From Bosea sp. RAC05 (GTDB lineage: Bacteria > Pseudomonadota > Alphaproteobacteria > Rhizobiales > Beijerinckiaceae): a stretch of 64,000 nucleotides of DNA. The notes beneath the pieces are model-generated. The model was given only the letters and a program-made list of their open reading frames with translations, did no database searches and was not told the origin of the DNA. The stretch lies in contig NZ_CP016464.1 in assembly GCF_001713455.1 (NCBI RefSeq), positions 3,644,001 to 3,708,000 on the forward strand, read 5' to 3'. A program made the position numbers and the translations under genes. Below are positions 25,804 to 35,432 of the stretch, piece by piece; the first letter of the stretch is position 1; every line of letters begins with the position of its first letter.

Positions 25804-26442
25804 ATGTCCAAGGACGTTCTTCGCTACGATCTGATGGTGCAGGACGCGCTCAAGGGCGTGGTGCGCAAGATTCTCGCGGAGGCGGGTCGGGACGGTCTGC
25901 CCGGCGACCACCATTTCTACGTGACCTTCCGCACCGGCGCGCCGGGCGTGCGCGTCTCGCAGCGCCTGCGCGACAAGCACCCCGACGAGATGACGATCGT
26001 CCTCCAGCACCAGTTCTGGGATCTGAGCGTCAGCGAGCATGCCTTCGAGGTCGGCCTGTCCTTCTCGAACGTGCCCGAGCGGCTGCTGATCCCCTTCGAC
26101 GCGATCACCACCTTCTTCGATCCCTCGGTCCAGTTCGGCCTGAAGTTCGAGACCCAGGATACCGAGGGCGCCTCCGCCAACGATGCGGCGGCCACGCCGC
26201 GGCCCCGCGGGGCGGGCTCGGAGCCGAGCGAAGCGCCGGCCGCGCCCCTCGCCCTCCCCGCCAAGGCAACCCCGGCGGGCGTGCCCGCGATCAAGGCGCG
26301 CACCGAGACCCCGGCCAAGGGCGGATCCAAGCCCGCCAAGCCGCAGGCCCAGGAGCCCGCCGCCGAAGCGACCGAACCCGCGCCCGATGACGGCGGCGGC
26401 GCCCAGGTCGTGAGCCTCGACGCCTTCCGCAAGAAAACCTGA
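25804..26442 (+). CDS. sspB: SspB, ClpXP adaptor for ssrA-tagged proteins (alpha type)
   Basis: A 212-residue adaptor. The folded tag-binding domain covers about 1-125 ([69 protein letters not shown]), then a long Ala/Pro-rich linker, and finally the short C-terminal ClpX-docking peptide [11 protein letters not shown]. The linker is longer than in E. coli. It lies 60 bases after ssrA, so the tag RNA and the adaptor that reads the tag are neighbours. Start ATG at 25804 begins the conserved MSKDVLRYD. Confidence 0.93.
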   Translation: MSKDVLRYDLMVQDALKGVVRKILAEAGRDGLPGDHHFYVTFRTGAPGVRVSQRLRDKHPDEMTIVLQHQFWDLSVSEHAFEVGLSFSNVPERLLIPFDAITTFFDPSVQFGLKFETQDTEGASANDAAATPRPRGAGSEPSEAPAAPLALPAKATPAGVPAIKARTETPAKGGSKPAKPQAQEPAAEATEPAPDDGGGAQVVSLDAFRKKT

Positions 26443-26530
26443 TCGGCCCGCGAGCCCACCCCGACCACCGCAACGGGCTCGTCCTCCGGCGCATCGCCGC
26501 CCCCGGCAGCCCTCGCAGAGCAGGCTGCCC

Positions 26531-27925
26531 ATGTCCGACACCCGCACCGAGACCGATTCCTTCGGCCCCATCGCCGTCCCCGCGGACCGCTACTGGGGCG
26601 CGCAGACGCAACGCTCGCTCGAGAACTTCCGCATCGGCGGCGAGCGCGAGCGCATGCCCCTGCCGCTCGTCCATGCCCTGGTGCTGGTCAAGAAGACCGC
26701 CGCCCATGTCAATGCCCGCCTCGGGCTGATCGACCCGCGCATCGCCGGCGCCATCGGCCAGGCGGCCGACGAGGCGCTGTCGGGCCAGTTCGACGACCAT
26801 TTCCCGCTGGTGATCTGGCAGACCGGCTCGGGCACGCAGACCAACATGAACGTCAACGAGGTGCTGGCGAACCGCGCCAACGAGCTTCTCGGCGTGGGGC
26901 GCGGCGCCAAGAGCCCGGTGCATCCCAACGACCACGTCAACCGCGGCCAGTCCTCGAACGACTGCTTCCCGACCGCGATGCACATCGCCGCCGCCCTCGA
27001 GATCGCGCGCTCGCTGCTGCCGGCGCTGCGCGCCCTCGAAAAGGCGCTGGCCGACAAGTCGGCGGCCTTCAAAGATCTGGTCAAGATCGGGCGCACCCAT
27101 CTCCAGGATGCGACGCCCGTCACGCTCGGCCAGGAATTCTCCGGCTATGCGATGCAGCTCCATCTCGGCGTCAGTCGGATCGAGGCGTCGCTCGGCGGGC
27201 TCTATGCGCTGGCCCAGGGCGGCACCGCCGTCGGCACCGGCCTCAACACGCATCCCGACTTCGCCGCCCTCTTCGCCCGCGAGGTCGCGGCCCTGACCGG
27301 CGTGCCCTTCCGCAGCGCCGAGAACAAGTTCGAGGCGCTGGCGAGCCATGGCGCGCTTGCCGCCGCCCATGGTGCGCTCGCGGCGCTGGCCGCCGACCTG
27401 TTCAAGATCGCCAACGACATCCGCCTGATGGGCTCGGGCCCGCGCTCGGGCCTCGGCGAGATCAGCCTCCCCGAGAACGAGCCTGGCTCCTCGATCATGC
27501 CCGGCAAGGTCAACCCGACCCAGGCCGAGGCGCTGACCATGGTCGCGGCCCAGGTCATGGGCAACCAGACCACGATCGGCTTCGCCGCGAGCCAGGGCCA
27601 TTTCGAACTGAACGTCTTCAAGCCGGTGATCGCCGCCGCCTTCCTGCAGTCGGTGAGGCTCTTGACCGACGCGGCCGACAGCTTCCGCGTCCACTGCGTC
27701 GAGGGCATCGTCGCCAATGAGGACCAGTTGCGGGAGCTGCTGTCGCGCTCGCTGATGCTGGTGACGGCGCTGGCGCCGGCCATCGGCTATGACGGCGCCG
27801 CCGGCATCGCCAAGGCGGCCCATCACAATGGCACGACCCTGCGCGAGGAAGCGCTGCGCGCCGGCGTCGCCGCCGATCTGTTTGACGCCACCGTCAGGCC
27901 CGAGCTGATGCTCGGCCCGGCCTGA
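26531..27925 (+). CDS. fumC: Fumarate hydratase class II
   Basis: A 464-residue iron-independent fumarase of the TCA cycle. N-terminal [26 protein letters not shown], active-site [15 protein letters not shown] and the signature loop [11 protein letters not shown] (319-329) are intact. Length and motifs match FumC, rather than argininosuccinate or adenylosuccinate lyase of the same superfamily. Followed by two small genes that commonly trail fumC in Hyphomicrobiales. Confidence 0.96.
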   Translation: MSDTRTETDSFGPIAVPADRYWGAQTQRSLENFRIGGERERMPLPLVHALVLVKKTAAHVNARLGLIDPRIAGAIGQAADEALSGQFDDHFPLVIWQTGSGTQTNMNVNEVLANRANELLGVGRGAKSPVHPNDHVNRGQSSNDCFPTAMHIAAALEIARSLLPALRALEKALADKSAAFKDLVKIGRTHLQDATPVTLGQEFSGYAMQLHLGVSRIEASLGGLYALAQGGTAVGTGLNTHPDFAALFAREVAALTGVPFRSAENKFEALASHGALAAAHGALAALAADLFKIANDIRLMGSGPRSGLGEISLPENEPGSSIMPGKVNPTQAEALTMVAAQVMGNQTTIGFAASQGHFELNVFKPVIAAAFLQSVRLLTDAADSFRVHCVEGIVANEDQLRELLSRSLMLVTALAPAIGYDGAAGIAKAAHHNGTTLREEALRAGVAADLFDATVRPELMLGPA

Positions 27926-27939
27926 GCGGGCGCCCCGCC

Positions 27940-28137
27940 ATGGCCGAGATCGTCAATCTGCGCCGGGCCCGCAAGCAGCGCGCGCGACAGGACGCTGACA
28001 AGCAGGCGCAGCAGAACCGCATCGCCTTCGGCCGGACCAAGGCCGAGCGAAGCCTGACGCAGGCCGAGCGCGACAAGGCCGCACGCACGCTGGACGGGCA
28101 CCACCTCGCTCCGCCCGACGAAGAGCCCGCGCCGTGA
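27940..28137 (+). CDS. DUF4169 small basic protein
   Basis: A 65-residue, very charged protein beginning MAEIVNLRRARKQRAR, with the RIAFGRTKAE and LDGHHL segments typical of DUF4169. Probably one long helix and nucleic-acid or protein binding, but no function is established. It lies 14 bases after fumC and overlaps the next gene by four bases. Confidence 0.85.
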   Translation: MAEIVNLRRARKQRARQDADKQAQQNRIAFGRTKAERSLTQAERDKAARTLDGHHLAPPDEEPAP

Positions 28138-28364
28138 GCGCCGAGCGCAAGCGCTCGCTGACCGTCGCCGGCCACCGCACCAGCGTCTCGCTGGAAGAGC
28201 CCTTCTGGGAGGCGCTGAAGGAGATCGCCGTCGCGCAGGGGTTGACCGTGGCCGCCCTGATCGCCGCGATCGACGGCAGCCGCGAGGGCGTTAACCTCTC
28301 CTCGGCGCTGCGCCTGCACGTGCTGGCGCATTACCGGCGGCTGGCGGCAGGTCCCGAAGCCTGA
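28134..28364 (+). CDS. Ribbon-helix-helix domain protein
   Basis: A 76-residue protein from a GTG start in a GTGA overlap with the DUF4169 gene. RSLTVAGHRTSVSLEEPFWEALKEIAVAQGLTVAALIAAID (given in parts: TVAGHRTSVSLEEPFWEAL) matches the RHH_4 family of putative DNA-binding proteins. Possible small regulator; target unknown. Confidence 0.85.
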   Translation: MSAERKRSLTVAGHRTSVSLEEPFWEALKEIAVAQGLTVAALIAAIDGSREGVNLSSALRLHVLAHYRRLAAGPEA

Positions 28365-28484
28365 CGGCACGAGGCCGGCGCCGAGCCGCTGCCCCATTCC
28401 CCGAAAGTCTTTTTGGCGCAGCGGATTGCAGGCGACGCCTGAATCAACCAAGCAACGGCCTGAATCACCGTGCGAGGCCGCCGC
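28365..28484. other. Short intergenic stretch after the RHH gene
   Basis: Convergent intergenic gap between the RHH gene and the AsmA-like gene. It contains CTTTTT after a weak GC-rich stem and a short direct repeat GCCTGAATCA (28436-28445 and 28458-28467). I see no gene in it and no clear terminator. Confidence 0.4.
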
Positions 28485-31400
28485 TCAGTTGGGTTGCGTG
28501 CCACGCGAGAGCGGGCGCGGCACCGACTGGATGTCCACCGGCGGCGCCAGCGGCGGCGCGGGCTGCAGCACCGGATCCGGGAAACTGGCCCGCGGCGCAC
28601 CGGGCAGGATCAGCGGCCCGGGCTGTGGCTGCGGTGTCGCGGCTCGTTCGGCAGCCGCGCGCTCGGCAGCCGCACGCGCCCGCTCGGCCCGCTCCTCCGC
28701 CTCGATGCGGCGGCGCATCTCCTGCTCCATCCGGGCCTGCTCGGCCCGCCGCTGCTCTTCCGCACGCCGCTCCTCGGCGAGGCGACGGGCCTCCTCGGCC
28801 CGGCGTTCCTCCTCGGCGCGCTTCTCCTCGGCCAGGCGGCGCTCCTCCTCCGCCTTCAGGAACTCGGCGAGCTTGCGCGCATTCTCGCGCATCTCGCGCT
28901 CCGCCCGCAGGCGCCGGGAATGGGCCGCCCGCTCTCGGGCATCGGCCTCGAAGGCCTCGACGCGCTCGATCTCGCGCGCCAGCGCCCGCGCCGCCACCAT
29001 GTTGGAGAGCGCGTTCACATCCGTCTCGCGCCGCGGCGCGGCGAGCGGCCCGCGCCAGGCGACGCCGACCTGCGGCGCATCGGCCGGCCAGCCCTTGGGC
29101 AGCGCGCCCAGCGGCTTGAGGCCGAGGCGCAGATCGAGCATCAGCGCCCGCAGATCGACGATGCCGCTCGCCTCCGTCCGCAGGCCGCTGCGCTCGAAGG
29201 TCAGCGGCTGCAACCGCACCAGCCCGCCCGCGAGCGTGAACGGTACGGTGACGCTGCCGAGCGACCAGCCATCGCGGTCGAGCGCCTCCGACAGGCGCTG
29301 CTGCAGCCGGGCCGCATCGCTCTCCGACGCATCCTCCCCCGTCGTCGCGATGATGCGCGCATAGGCCGCGGGGTCGAAGCGGCCGAGGCGCGCCTCCGCA
29401 AAGGTCAGGGCGCCCGCGCCGCCCAGCCCGGCGATCAGCCGCGCCGGGCTCTCGCCCGAGCCGCCCGCCTCGACCTGGCCGGACACTTTGCCGCCGAGCC
29501 CACCGCCCGTCAGCGGCGCGAGATCGACGCCGTCGAGCGTCACACGGCCCGAAAGCTGCGCAAGCCCGCCCTCGCGCCGAGTGGCGAAGCGGCCGCCGAC
29601 CCGGCCGCCGCCAAAGGGCGCGGTCAGATCGTCCAGCCGCAATCCATCCTGATCGGCGCGCAGGGCAAACCGCGCGTCGCGCAGGATGATGCCGTCGGCG
29701 GCCGTCACCGCGCCAGCCTCGATCGCGAGGTCGAACTCGGGCAGGCTCGCCGGTGGGCCGAAGCGCACCGTCGACCAGGTCGAAGCGCCCGACGGAGCAG
29801 CCCCCAGCGCCGCCCCCAGCAGCCCGCGCAGATCGATCGAAGGCAGGGCGAGACGGCCGGTCAGCCGACCGCCCTCGCGCGCCAGCGCGAGCGTGCCCCT
29901 CGCCGTCGCGCCGGCCAGGTTGAACACCGCCGCGTCGAGCGTGACCGCGTCCGGCCTGAAGGCGAGGCGGGCATGGGCGTCCACGAGCCCGTCGGGCAGG
30001 AAGCGCGCGGCTCCCTCGGGCAGGATCTGGCCCGGCCCCTCGGCCTGGAGCGTCAGCCGCGAGGCGGCCGAACCGTCCTGCTCCAGGACGATCGACAGAC
30101 CGGGACCGGCGAGCGTCGCGACGAGGCGGGCGGCATCCTGCTCCAGCACCAGTTCGCCCGGGCCGGTCTGGCGCGGCGCCGGCAGCCCGAACGCCTGGAA
30201 GGCCTGGCGGCGGTCGGCGAGATCGAAGCGCAGCCGGGCGCCGGTCCAGCGGCCGCCTGCGTCGAGCCGCCCGGTCAGGGAGAGCCGCCCGGCCTGCGCC
30301 GCACCGTCGAGGACGAGGCCGGTCTCGCCGCTCGGCGCCCGGGTCAGGCGAAAGCCCGCATCGAGCCGCGACAGCCCGTCGCCGACACGGCCGAGCACCG
30401 GCCGTGCCGCCTCGGGGACAAGCGGACCGGCCAGGGCCGCGAGCGTCTCGAAGCGCGGCGCCCGGATGCGGCCCGCAATCTCGCCCCCCTCCGCCAGCAG
30501 CGCGCCAGACCCCGCGACATTGACGCCGCCGAATCCGTCGATCGCCAGGCGGCTGAGGCGCCAGACGGCGCCCTCCCGGCGCAGGTCGAGACTGGCCGAG
30601 CCCGGCGGCGCGTTGCGGAAGCGAGCCTGCGTCAGGCTGAGGTCGAGCGCGAGATCGCGCGTGCCGATCAGCCCGGCGAAGCTCGTCCCCGGTGGCAGCG
30701 TGTTGAGGTCGAACCCGTTCAGCACCGCCTTCGCGGCCAGCCGTTGGGGCGTGACGTCGCCCGAGAGGTCGAGCCGGACGCCGGAGGAGCCCGTCACCAT
30801 GAGCCGCTGCAGGCCGACGCGCCCGCCATCCCAGGCACCGATCGCCTCGGCGTCGATCTGGCCGAGCGCCGCGACGAGATCGGCCAGCGCCGGGTCGAGC
30901 CCGGCCCGGGCGAGGACGAGCGCGATCCGTCGCGAATCATCGGCCTTGAGGTTGAGCCGCCCGGCCACGCCGTCGAGATCGGCCGCCCCGCTCGCCCCCA
31001 GCAGGGCGCCCGCGACGCGGACCGAAGCGGTCGCCTCCGACAGGCCATTGCCGTCCAGCCGGCCGCGCAGGCCGAGGGCGGAGAAATCCTCACCCCGCCA
31101 GATCAGCTGGTCGAGGTCGAGCGACAGGTCGAGACGTCCCGGCAGCGTCTGCAGCACGCGCTCGAAGCCCGGCCGTGCAGCCAGCGCCTCCGCCAGGGCA
31201 TCCGCATCCAGCCGCCGCGCCCGCAGGGCGAGCGAGCCCGTCCCTGTCGCCGGGAGGAACTGCCCCTCGCCTTCCAGCCGCGCCGCACCACCGGCGATAT
31301 CGATGGCCAGGCCGGCGACATCGAGCTGGCGAGCGCCGCCCGTGACCCTGCCGGACAGCGCCAAGGCGCCCCCCGGGGACAGCGTGAAGGCCCCGTCAAG

Positions 31401-32084
31401 ACCCGGAGTCGTCCCGGACGCCGGCAGGATGAAGCTGCCGTCGAAGGTCAGCTGGATGTCCTGCCCCGTCACGAAGGCCTTGGCCCGCAACCTGCCGTCG
31501 GGCTCCATCGCGCCGGTGGTGAGGCGCACGGACGCTCCAGCCGCCTCACCTTCGATCCGCCAGGGGCCCGCCAGCGTCACCGCCGAGATGTCCGCGGCGA
31601 TCGGCCCGATGCTCAGGGGCTCGCGGCCCGCCTCGCGCCAGATCAGCACCGAACGGCCGACGGAGAGGCGATCGAGACTGGTCTGTGTCGGCAGGCCCGA
31701 ACCGGTGCGGGCCGGCAGGCGCAGCGCGCCGCCCTCGTCGAGCGCCACGACCACCGTCGCGCCCTCGGCCCGCGCATCCGCGATGCGGAACTCGCCGCGC
31801 ATCAGCGCCGACAGGGCGAGCTCGACAGTCAGCGTCTCGACCGCCGCGCGGCTCGCCTGCGCGTCGTCGTCCCCGAAACGGACGTCCTGGAGCGTCAGCC
31901 GCGGCGAGGGCAGCAGTTGCAGGCCGATGGCGCCGCCGATCCGCGTTTCGACGCCGAGCGCGCTCGCCAGCCGCTCCTCGAAATGCGGCCGGTAGCCACG
32001 CCAGTCGACGAAGCCAGGCCCCACCAGCGCGGCGAGCAGCGCCAGCACCAGCAGGCCGGCCAGAACTGTCAGGGTCTCACGCAA
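28485..32084 (-). CDS. AsmA-family envelope protein with Glu/Arg-rich C-terminal helix
   Basis: A 1199-residue AsmA-like protein. Residues 1-25 are a signal anchor (TLTVLAGLLVLALLAALVG) followed by the AsmA start PGFVDWRGYRPHFEERLASALG and a very long, repetitive beta-rich body of the kind that forms lipid-conducting grooves. At about 1040-1140 there is a charged helix of repeated (A)EE(R/K)RRAEE units, then a Pro-rich tail. Relatives (AsmA, TamB, YhdP) move phospholipids between membranes. The coiled helix is an add-on I do not know from the E. coli members; its direction puts it in the periplasm. Confidence 0.85.
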   Translation of the reverse strand: MRETLTVLAGLLVLALLAALVGPGFVDWRGYRPHFEERLASALGVETRIGGAIGLQLLPSPRLTLQDVRFGDDDAQASRAAVETLTVELALSALMRGEFRIADARAEGATVVVALDEGGALRLPARTGSGLPTQTSLDRLSVGRSVLIWREAGREPLSIGPIAADISAVTLAGPWRIEGEAAGASVRLTTGAMEPDGRLRAKAFVTGQDIQLTFDGSFILPASGTTPGLDGAFTLSPGGALALSGRVTGGARQLDVAGLAIDIAGGAARLEGEGQFLPATGTGSLALRARRLDADALAEALAARPGFERVLQTLPGRLDLSLDLDQLIWRGEDFSALGLRGRLDGNGLSEATASVRVAGALLGASGAADLDGVAGRLNLKADDSRRIALVLARAGLDPALADLVAALGQIDAEAIGAWDGGRVGLQRLMVTGSSGVRLDLSGDVTPQRLAAKAVLNGFDLNTLPPGTSFAGLIGTRDLALDLSLTQARFRNAPPGSASLDLRREGAVWRLSRLAIDGFGGVNVAGSGALLAEGGEIAGRIRAPRFETLAALAGPLVPEAARPVLGRVGDGLSRLDAGFRLTRAPSGETGLVLDGAAQAGRLSLTGRLDAGGRWTGARLRFDLADRRQAFQAFGLPAPRQTGPGELVLEQDAARLVATLAGPGLSIVLEQDGSAASRLTLQAEGPGQILPEGAARFLPDGLVDAHARLAFRPDAVTLDAAVFNLAGATARGTLALAREGGRLTGRLALPSIDLRGLLGAALGAAPSGASTWSTVRFGPPASLPEFDLAIEAGAVTAADGIILRDARFALRADQDGLRLDDLTAPFGGGRVGGRFATRREGGLAQLSGRVTLDGVDLAPLTGGGLGGKVSGQVEAGGSGESPARLIAGLGGAGALTFAEARLGRFDPAAYARIIATTGEDASESDAARLQQRLSEALDRDGWSLGSVTVPFTLAGGLVRLQPLTFERSGLRTEASGIVDLRALMLDLRLGLKPLGALPKGWPADAPQVGVAWRGPLAAPRRETDVNALSNMVAARALAREIERVEAFEADARERAAHSRRLRAEREMRENARKLAEFLKAEEERRLAEEKRAEEERRAEEARRLAEERRAEEQRRAEQARMEQEMRRRIEAEERAERARAAAERAAAERAATPQPQPGPLILPGAPRASFPDPVLQPAPPLAPPVDIQSVPRPLSRGTQPN

Positions 32085-32219
32085 CGTCCGGCATTGTCCT
32101 CGTCGTGGGGAAAAGCACAGCGATCATGCAGGCGGGGATCATGCAGGCAAGTCGCGGCGAGATCACGACAATTCGACTGATCCCCTGCGTTTCTCGCAGC
32201 CCCGCCCCATGGCGGGACC

Positions 32220-33665
32220 TCACATCAGGACGATCTTGCCGGGGTTGAGGATGTTGCGGGGATCGAGCGCGCGCTTGAGCGAACGCATGACCTCCAGCGC
32301 GGGCGCGCCGTGCTCGGCCTCGAGATACTTGATCTTCTTCTGGCCAACGCCATGCTCGCCGGTGCAGGTGCCGCCCATGGCCAGCGCGCGCTTGACCAGC
32401 CGGTCGAGGAAGCCCTGGACCCGCGCGACCTCGTCGGGATCGGCCAGGTCGAGCAGCGGCTGCGTGTGGAAGTTGCCGTCGCCGACATGCCCGGCGATCG
32501 GCGCGATCAGCCCGGTCGCCTCGATGTCGCGCTTGGTCTCCTCGACGCAGTCCGCGAGCTGCGAGATCGGCACGCAGACATCGGTCGCCAGCGTGTCGGC
32601 ACCCGGCCGCAGCGCCCGGCCGGCCCAGTAGCCGTTGTGACGGGCTTCCCAGAGCCGGGTCCGGTCCTCGGCCTTGGTCGCCCAGTCGAAGGGGCCGCCG
32701 CAGAAGTCCGTCGCGATCTCGCCGAAGCGTTCCGACTGCTCCTTCACCCAGGCCTCGGTGCCGTGGAACTCGACGAAGAGCATCGGCGTCTCCGGCAGGC
32801 CGAGCTTGGAATGCAGGTTGAACCCCTTGATCATGACCTCGTCGAGCAGCTCGATGCGCGCCACCGGAATGCCGGTCTGGATCGTCATGATGGCGGTGTC
32901 GCAGGCCGCCTTGATCGACGGGAACGGGCAGACGCCCGCGGCGATCGCCTCGGGGATGCCGTGCAGCTTCAGCGTGATCTCGGTGATGATGCCGAGCGTG
33001 CCTTCGGAACCGACCAGCAGGCGGGTCAGGTCATAGCCGGCCGAGGTCTTGCGGGCCCGCGTCGAGGTCTTGACGATCGAGCCGTCCGCCATCACCGCCG
33101 TCAGCGCCAGGACATTGTCCTTCATCGTGCCGTAGCGCACCGCATTGGTGCCCGAGGCCCGCGTCGCCGCCATGCCGCCGATCGAGGCGTCGGCGCCGGG
33201 ATCGATCGGGAACATCAGCCCCATGTCGCGCAGATGCTCGTTCAGCTCCTTGCGGGTGACGCCCGCCTCGACGACGCAGTCGAGATCCTCGGCATGCACC
33301 GCGACGATGCGCTTCATCTGGCTGAGATCGACGCAGACGCCGCCATAGGGCGCGTTGACATGGCCCTCCAGCGAGGTGCCCGTGCCGAAGGCGATGACCG
33401 GCACGCCGTGCTGGGCGCACAGCGTCACGATCTCGGAGACCTCCTGCGTGTCGTGGGGATACACCACCGCATCCGGCGGCTGGTTGGGGATCCAGGTCAG
33501 CGTGTGCCCGTGCTGCTGGCGCACGGCGAGGCTGGTCACCAGCCGGTTGCCGAAGGACGCCGCCAGGGCCTGCGTCACGGCCGTAATGGCGTCCGCCGAC
33601 GGCGGCAGTGTCGCCGCTCGTGCGCGTGCGGATGCTTCTTGCAGGGCGGTGGCGGGAAAGCTCAT
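32220..33665 (-). CDS. FAD-binding 2-hydroxyacid dehydrogenase (GlcD/D-lactate dehydrogenase family)
   Basis: About 481 residues. The PCMH-type FAD domain shows PHDTQEVSEIVTLCAQHGVPVIAFGTGTSLEGH, DPGADASIGGMAATRASGTNAVRYGTMKDNV and LVGSEGTLGIITEITLKL; the C-terminal FAD-oxidase domain shows GHVGDGNFHTQ and GTCTGEHGVGQKK. These mark cytochrome-type D-lactate dehydrogenases and the GlcD subunit of glycolate oxidase; the single-gene context favours a D-lactate dehydrogenase. Start is ATG 33665; an ATG three codons upstream is also possible. A structured leader precedes it. Confidence 0.88.
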   Translation of the reverse strand: MSFPATALQEASARARAATLPPSADAITAVTQALAASFGNRLVTSLAVRQQHGHTLTWIPNQPPDAVVYPHDTQEVSEIVTLCAQHGVPVIAFGTGTSLEGHVNAPYGGVCVDLSQMKRIVAVHAEDLDCVVEAGVTRKELNEHLRDMGLMFPIDPGADASIGGMAATRASGTNAVRYGTMKDNVLALTAVMADGSIVKTSTRARKTSAGYDLTRLLVGSEGTLGIITEITLKLHGIPEAIAAGVCPFPSIKAACDTAIMTIQTGIPVARIELLDEVMIKGFNLHSKLGLPETPMLFVEFHGTEAWVKEQSERFGEIATDFCGGPFDWATKAEDRTRLWEARHNGYWAGRALRPGADTLATDVCVPISQLADCVEETKRDIEATGLIAPIAGHVGDGNFHTQPLLDLADPDEVARVQGFLDRLVKRALAMGGTCTGEHGVGQKKIKYLEAEHGAPALEVMRSLKRALDPRNILNPGKIVLM

Positions 33666-33704
33666 TGTCAACATCCAACTCTGGAGTTTACATTTGAAAC
33701 AAGT

Positions 33705-33739
33705 CGGCATCGCAGCTCGTTGCGATGCCGTCAGGCATC
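33705..33739 (-). promoter_or_regulatory. Leader with competing hairpins and a possible 6-residue leader peptide
   Basis: A perfect 10-bp stem (arms 33705-33714 and 33721-33730) lies 40 bases before the dehydrogenase start. The arm 33724-33729 can pair instead with 33734-33739 (GATGCC-GTCA-GGCATC), so the two hairpins exclude each other. On the minus strand a short frame MIGPDA-stop (33751-33731) with GGGAG before its ATG ends inside the second hairpin. The shape resembles an attenuator or a palindromic operator; function is inferred. Confidence 0.45.
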
Positions 33740-33927
33740 CGGGCCGATCATCCGCACTCCCGAACCGGGACGGCGGACAGGTCCTGATGCAGTAGGATAG
33801 ACGATCGCCGCAGGCAACGGGCTGCCCCGATCCTGCGCTGCCGGTGCGGCCACCATGCGCCCGCCGCGGGATCACGACGGCCAGCCATGCGCGCGGGAGA
33901 GGCGGATTTGAAGGAAGGGAGGCGGCC

Positions 33928-34488
33928 ATGAAGCACGACATCCGCGCTCCGGCGCTGTTCTTCGCGCCCTTCGTCTCCTCGGCGATGCGGGTCGAGCCGC
34001 AATGGATCGACTATAACGGCCATCTCAACATGGCCTATTATCACGTCCTCTTCGACCGCGCGGTGGACGAGGTCTTCTCGCTCGTCGGCCTCACCCGCGA
34101 TTATGTCGACAGCCGCCAGGCCTCGACCTTCACCGCCGAGTGCCACATCCTCTACAAGCGCGAGCTGACCGAGAGCGACCAGGTCCGCGTCACCGCCCAG
34201 CTCATCGCCTTCGACGACAAGCGGCTGCATTACTATCTCGAGATGCGGCACGCGACCGAAGGCTGGCTCGCCGCCACCAGCGAGAACCTCTCGCTCCATG
34301 TCGACCTGACGAGCCGCAAGGTCTGTCCCTTCCCGCCCGACATCCTCGCCAACATCGCCTTGATGAAGGCAGCCCACAGCATGATGCCCCTGCCGGCCAC
34401 GATCGGCCGCATCATCGGCATGCCCGAAAAGACCGCCATCACGGTCGAGGGCATGACCGGCGAACGCGAGACCGAGACGCGGCACTGA
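33928..34488 (+). CDS. Hotdog-fold acyl-CoA thioesterase family protein
   Basis: A 186-residue 4HBT-type protein with the signature WIDYNGHLNMAYYHVLFDRAVDEV, in which the Asp and Asn/His of DYNGHLN form the active site, and later TFTAECHILYKRELTESDQVRV. The subgroup with a 25-residue C-terminal extension is often found in carnitine/choline catabolism; no such genes are near. RBS GGGAGG precedes the ATG. Divergent from the FAD dehydrogenase. Confidence 0.85.
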   Translation: MKHDIRAPALFFAPFVSSAMRVEPQWIDYNGHLNMAYYHVLFDRAVDEVFSLVGLTRDYVDSRQASTFTAECHILYKRELTESDQVRVTAQLIAFDDKRLHYYLEMRHATEGWLAATSENLSLHVDLTSRKVCPFPPDILANIALMKAAHSMMPLPATIGRIIGMPEKTAITVEGMTGERETETRH

Positions 34489-34525
34489 AGCGCGACAGCC
34501 GCCGCGAGCGTTGGCGCGCCAGCCC

Positions 34526-35320
34526 TCAATCCGGATCGGGAATGCACAGGATCTGCCCGCAGGCCTTGCAATGCACCGCATCCGGCTCATGGCGTTGCAG
34601 GCCGCAGCGCGGGCAGGGATAGGTCACCTTCGCGGGCCGGAAGATCGCCTGTGCCAGACGCACGAACAGCGAGATGCCGATGATCATCACCGCCACCGAG
34701 GTGAGCTTGCCGGCGGTCCCCGGCAGGGTGATGTCGCCGAAGCCGGTCGTCGTCATCGTGGTCACGGTGAAATAGAAGGCGTCGACATAGCCCTCGATCC
34801 CCGGCCGCCCGGTGAAGAAGAAGCTGTAGATGAAGCCCGTGACGACGAACAGGAACGTCGTCAGATTGATCACCGCCCGCGCCGCGTCCTCCCGGTCCCG
34901 AAAGCGGGTGCGCCGCCATTGCTGCCAGATCACGCCGCGCTTCGACAGCGTCCAGAGCCGCAGGATCCGCAGAAAGCCGAAATTGTCGAGCCAGCCCGGC
35001 GCCAGCAGCGTCGCCAGAATGACGAGATCGAGCAGCATGGTCGGCTGACGCAGCAGCCGCGGGATGTTCGAGGCCGCCAGCATCCGCGTCACGATTTCCG
35101 CAGCGAGGATCGCCGCGACGGAATAGTCGATCCAGAGAAAGGCCGGCCGATCGCGGATCAGCGGTGTCGCGATGAAGAAGGCGATGATGACGATGTCGAT
35201 GACCGTCGTCGCGAGCTGGAACCGCAAGGCGGCCGGCGAGCGCCCGTGATAGAGCTGCCGGAGACGGTCGCGCAGGCTGCCGGGGGCGTCGGGCGCATCG
35301 CAGGGAGGCATTCCGGTCAT
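34526..35320 (-). CDS. Voltage-gated-type cation channel with C-terminal zinc ribbon
   Basis: A 264-residue six-helix-type ion channel. S1-S4 occupy about 35-130 with a short S4-like FLRILRLWTLSKRG; pore helix and filter follow as TVTTMTTTGFGD (185-196), where canonical K+ channels have TVGYGD, then S6. After the membrane part a CPRCG...HCKAC zinc ribbon (Cys 236, 239, 251, 254) ends the protein. The filter still predicts cation and probably K+ passage. Start ATG 35320. The ribbon may be a metal or redox gate. Confidence 0.85.
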   Translation of the reverse strand: MTGMPPCDAPDAPGSLRDRLRQLYHGRSPAALRFQLATTVIDIVIIAFFIATPLIRDRPAFLWIDYSVAAILAAEIVTRMLAASNIPRLLRQPTMLLDLVILATLLAPGWLDNFGFLRILRLWTLSKRGVIWQQWRRTRFRDREDAARAVINLTTFLFVVTGFIYSFFFTGRPGIEGYVDAFYFTVTTMTTTGFGDITLPGTAGKLTSVAVMIIGISLFVRLAQAIFRPAKVTYPCPRCGLQRHEPDAVHCKACGQILCIPDPD

Positions 35321-35432
35321 CGGCCGGCGCTATCACGCGCCCATCAGGGCGTCCAGCGCAGGCGTGATTGGCGAAAGCGCGCCGTCCGGTCTAGTTTGCC
35401 GGCAAGGACAAGAAAATATGGGAGCAAGCGCC

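Noticed and set aside
28470..32180. Long plus-strand open frame of over 1200 codons opposite the AsmA-like gene
   Set aside because: Arg/Gly/Gln-rich translation with no family pattern, caused by high GC on the non-coding strand; the minus strand has clear AsmA sequence.
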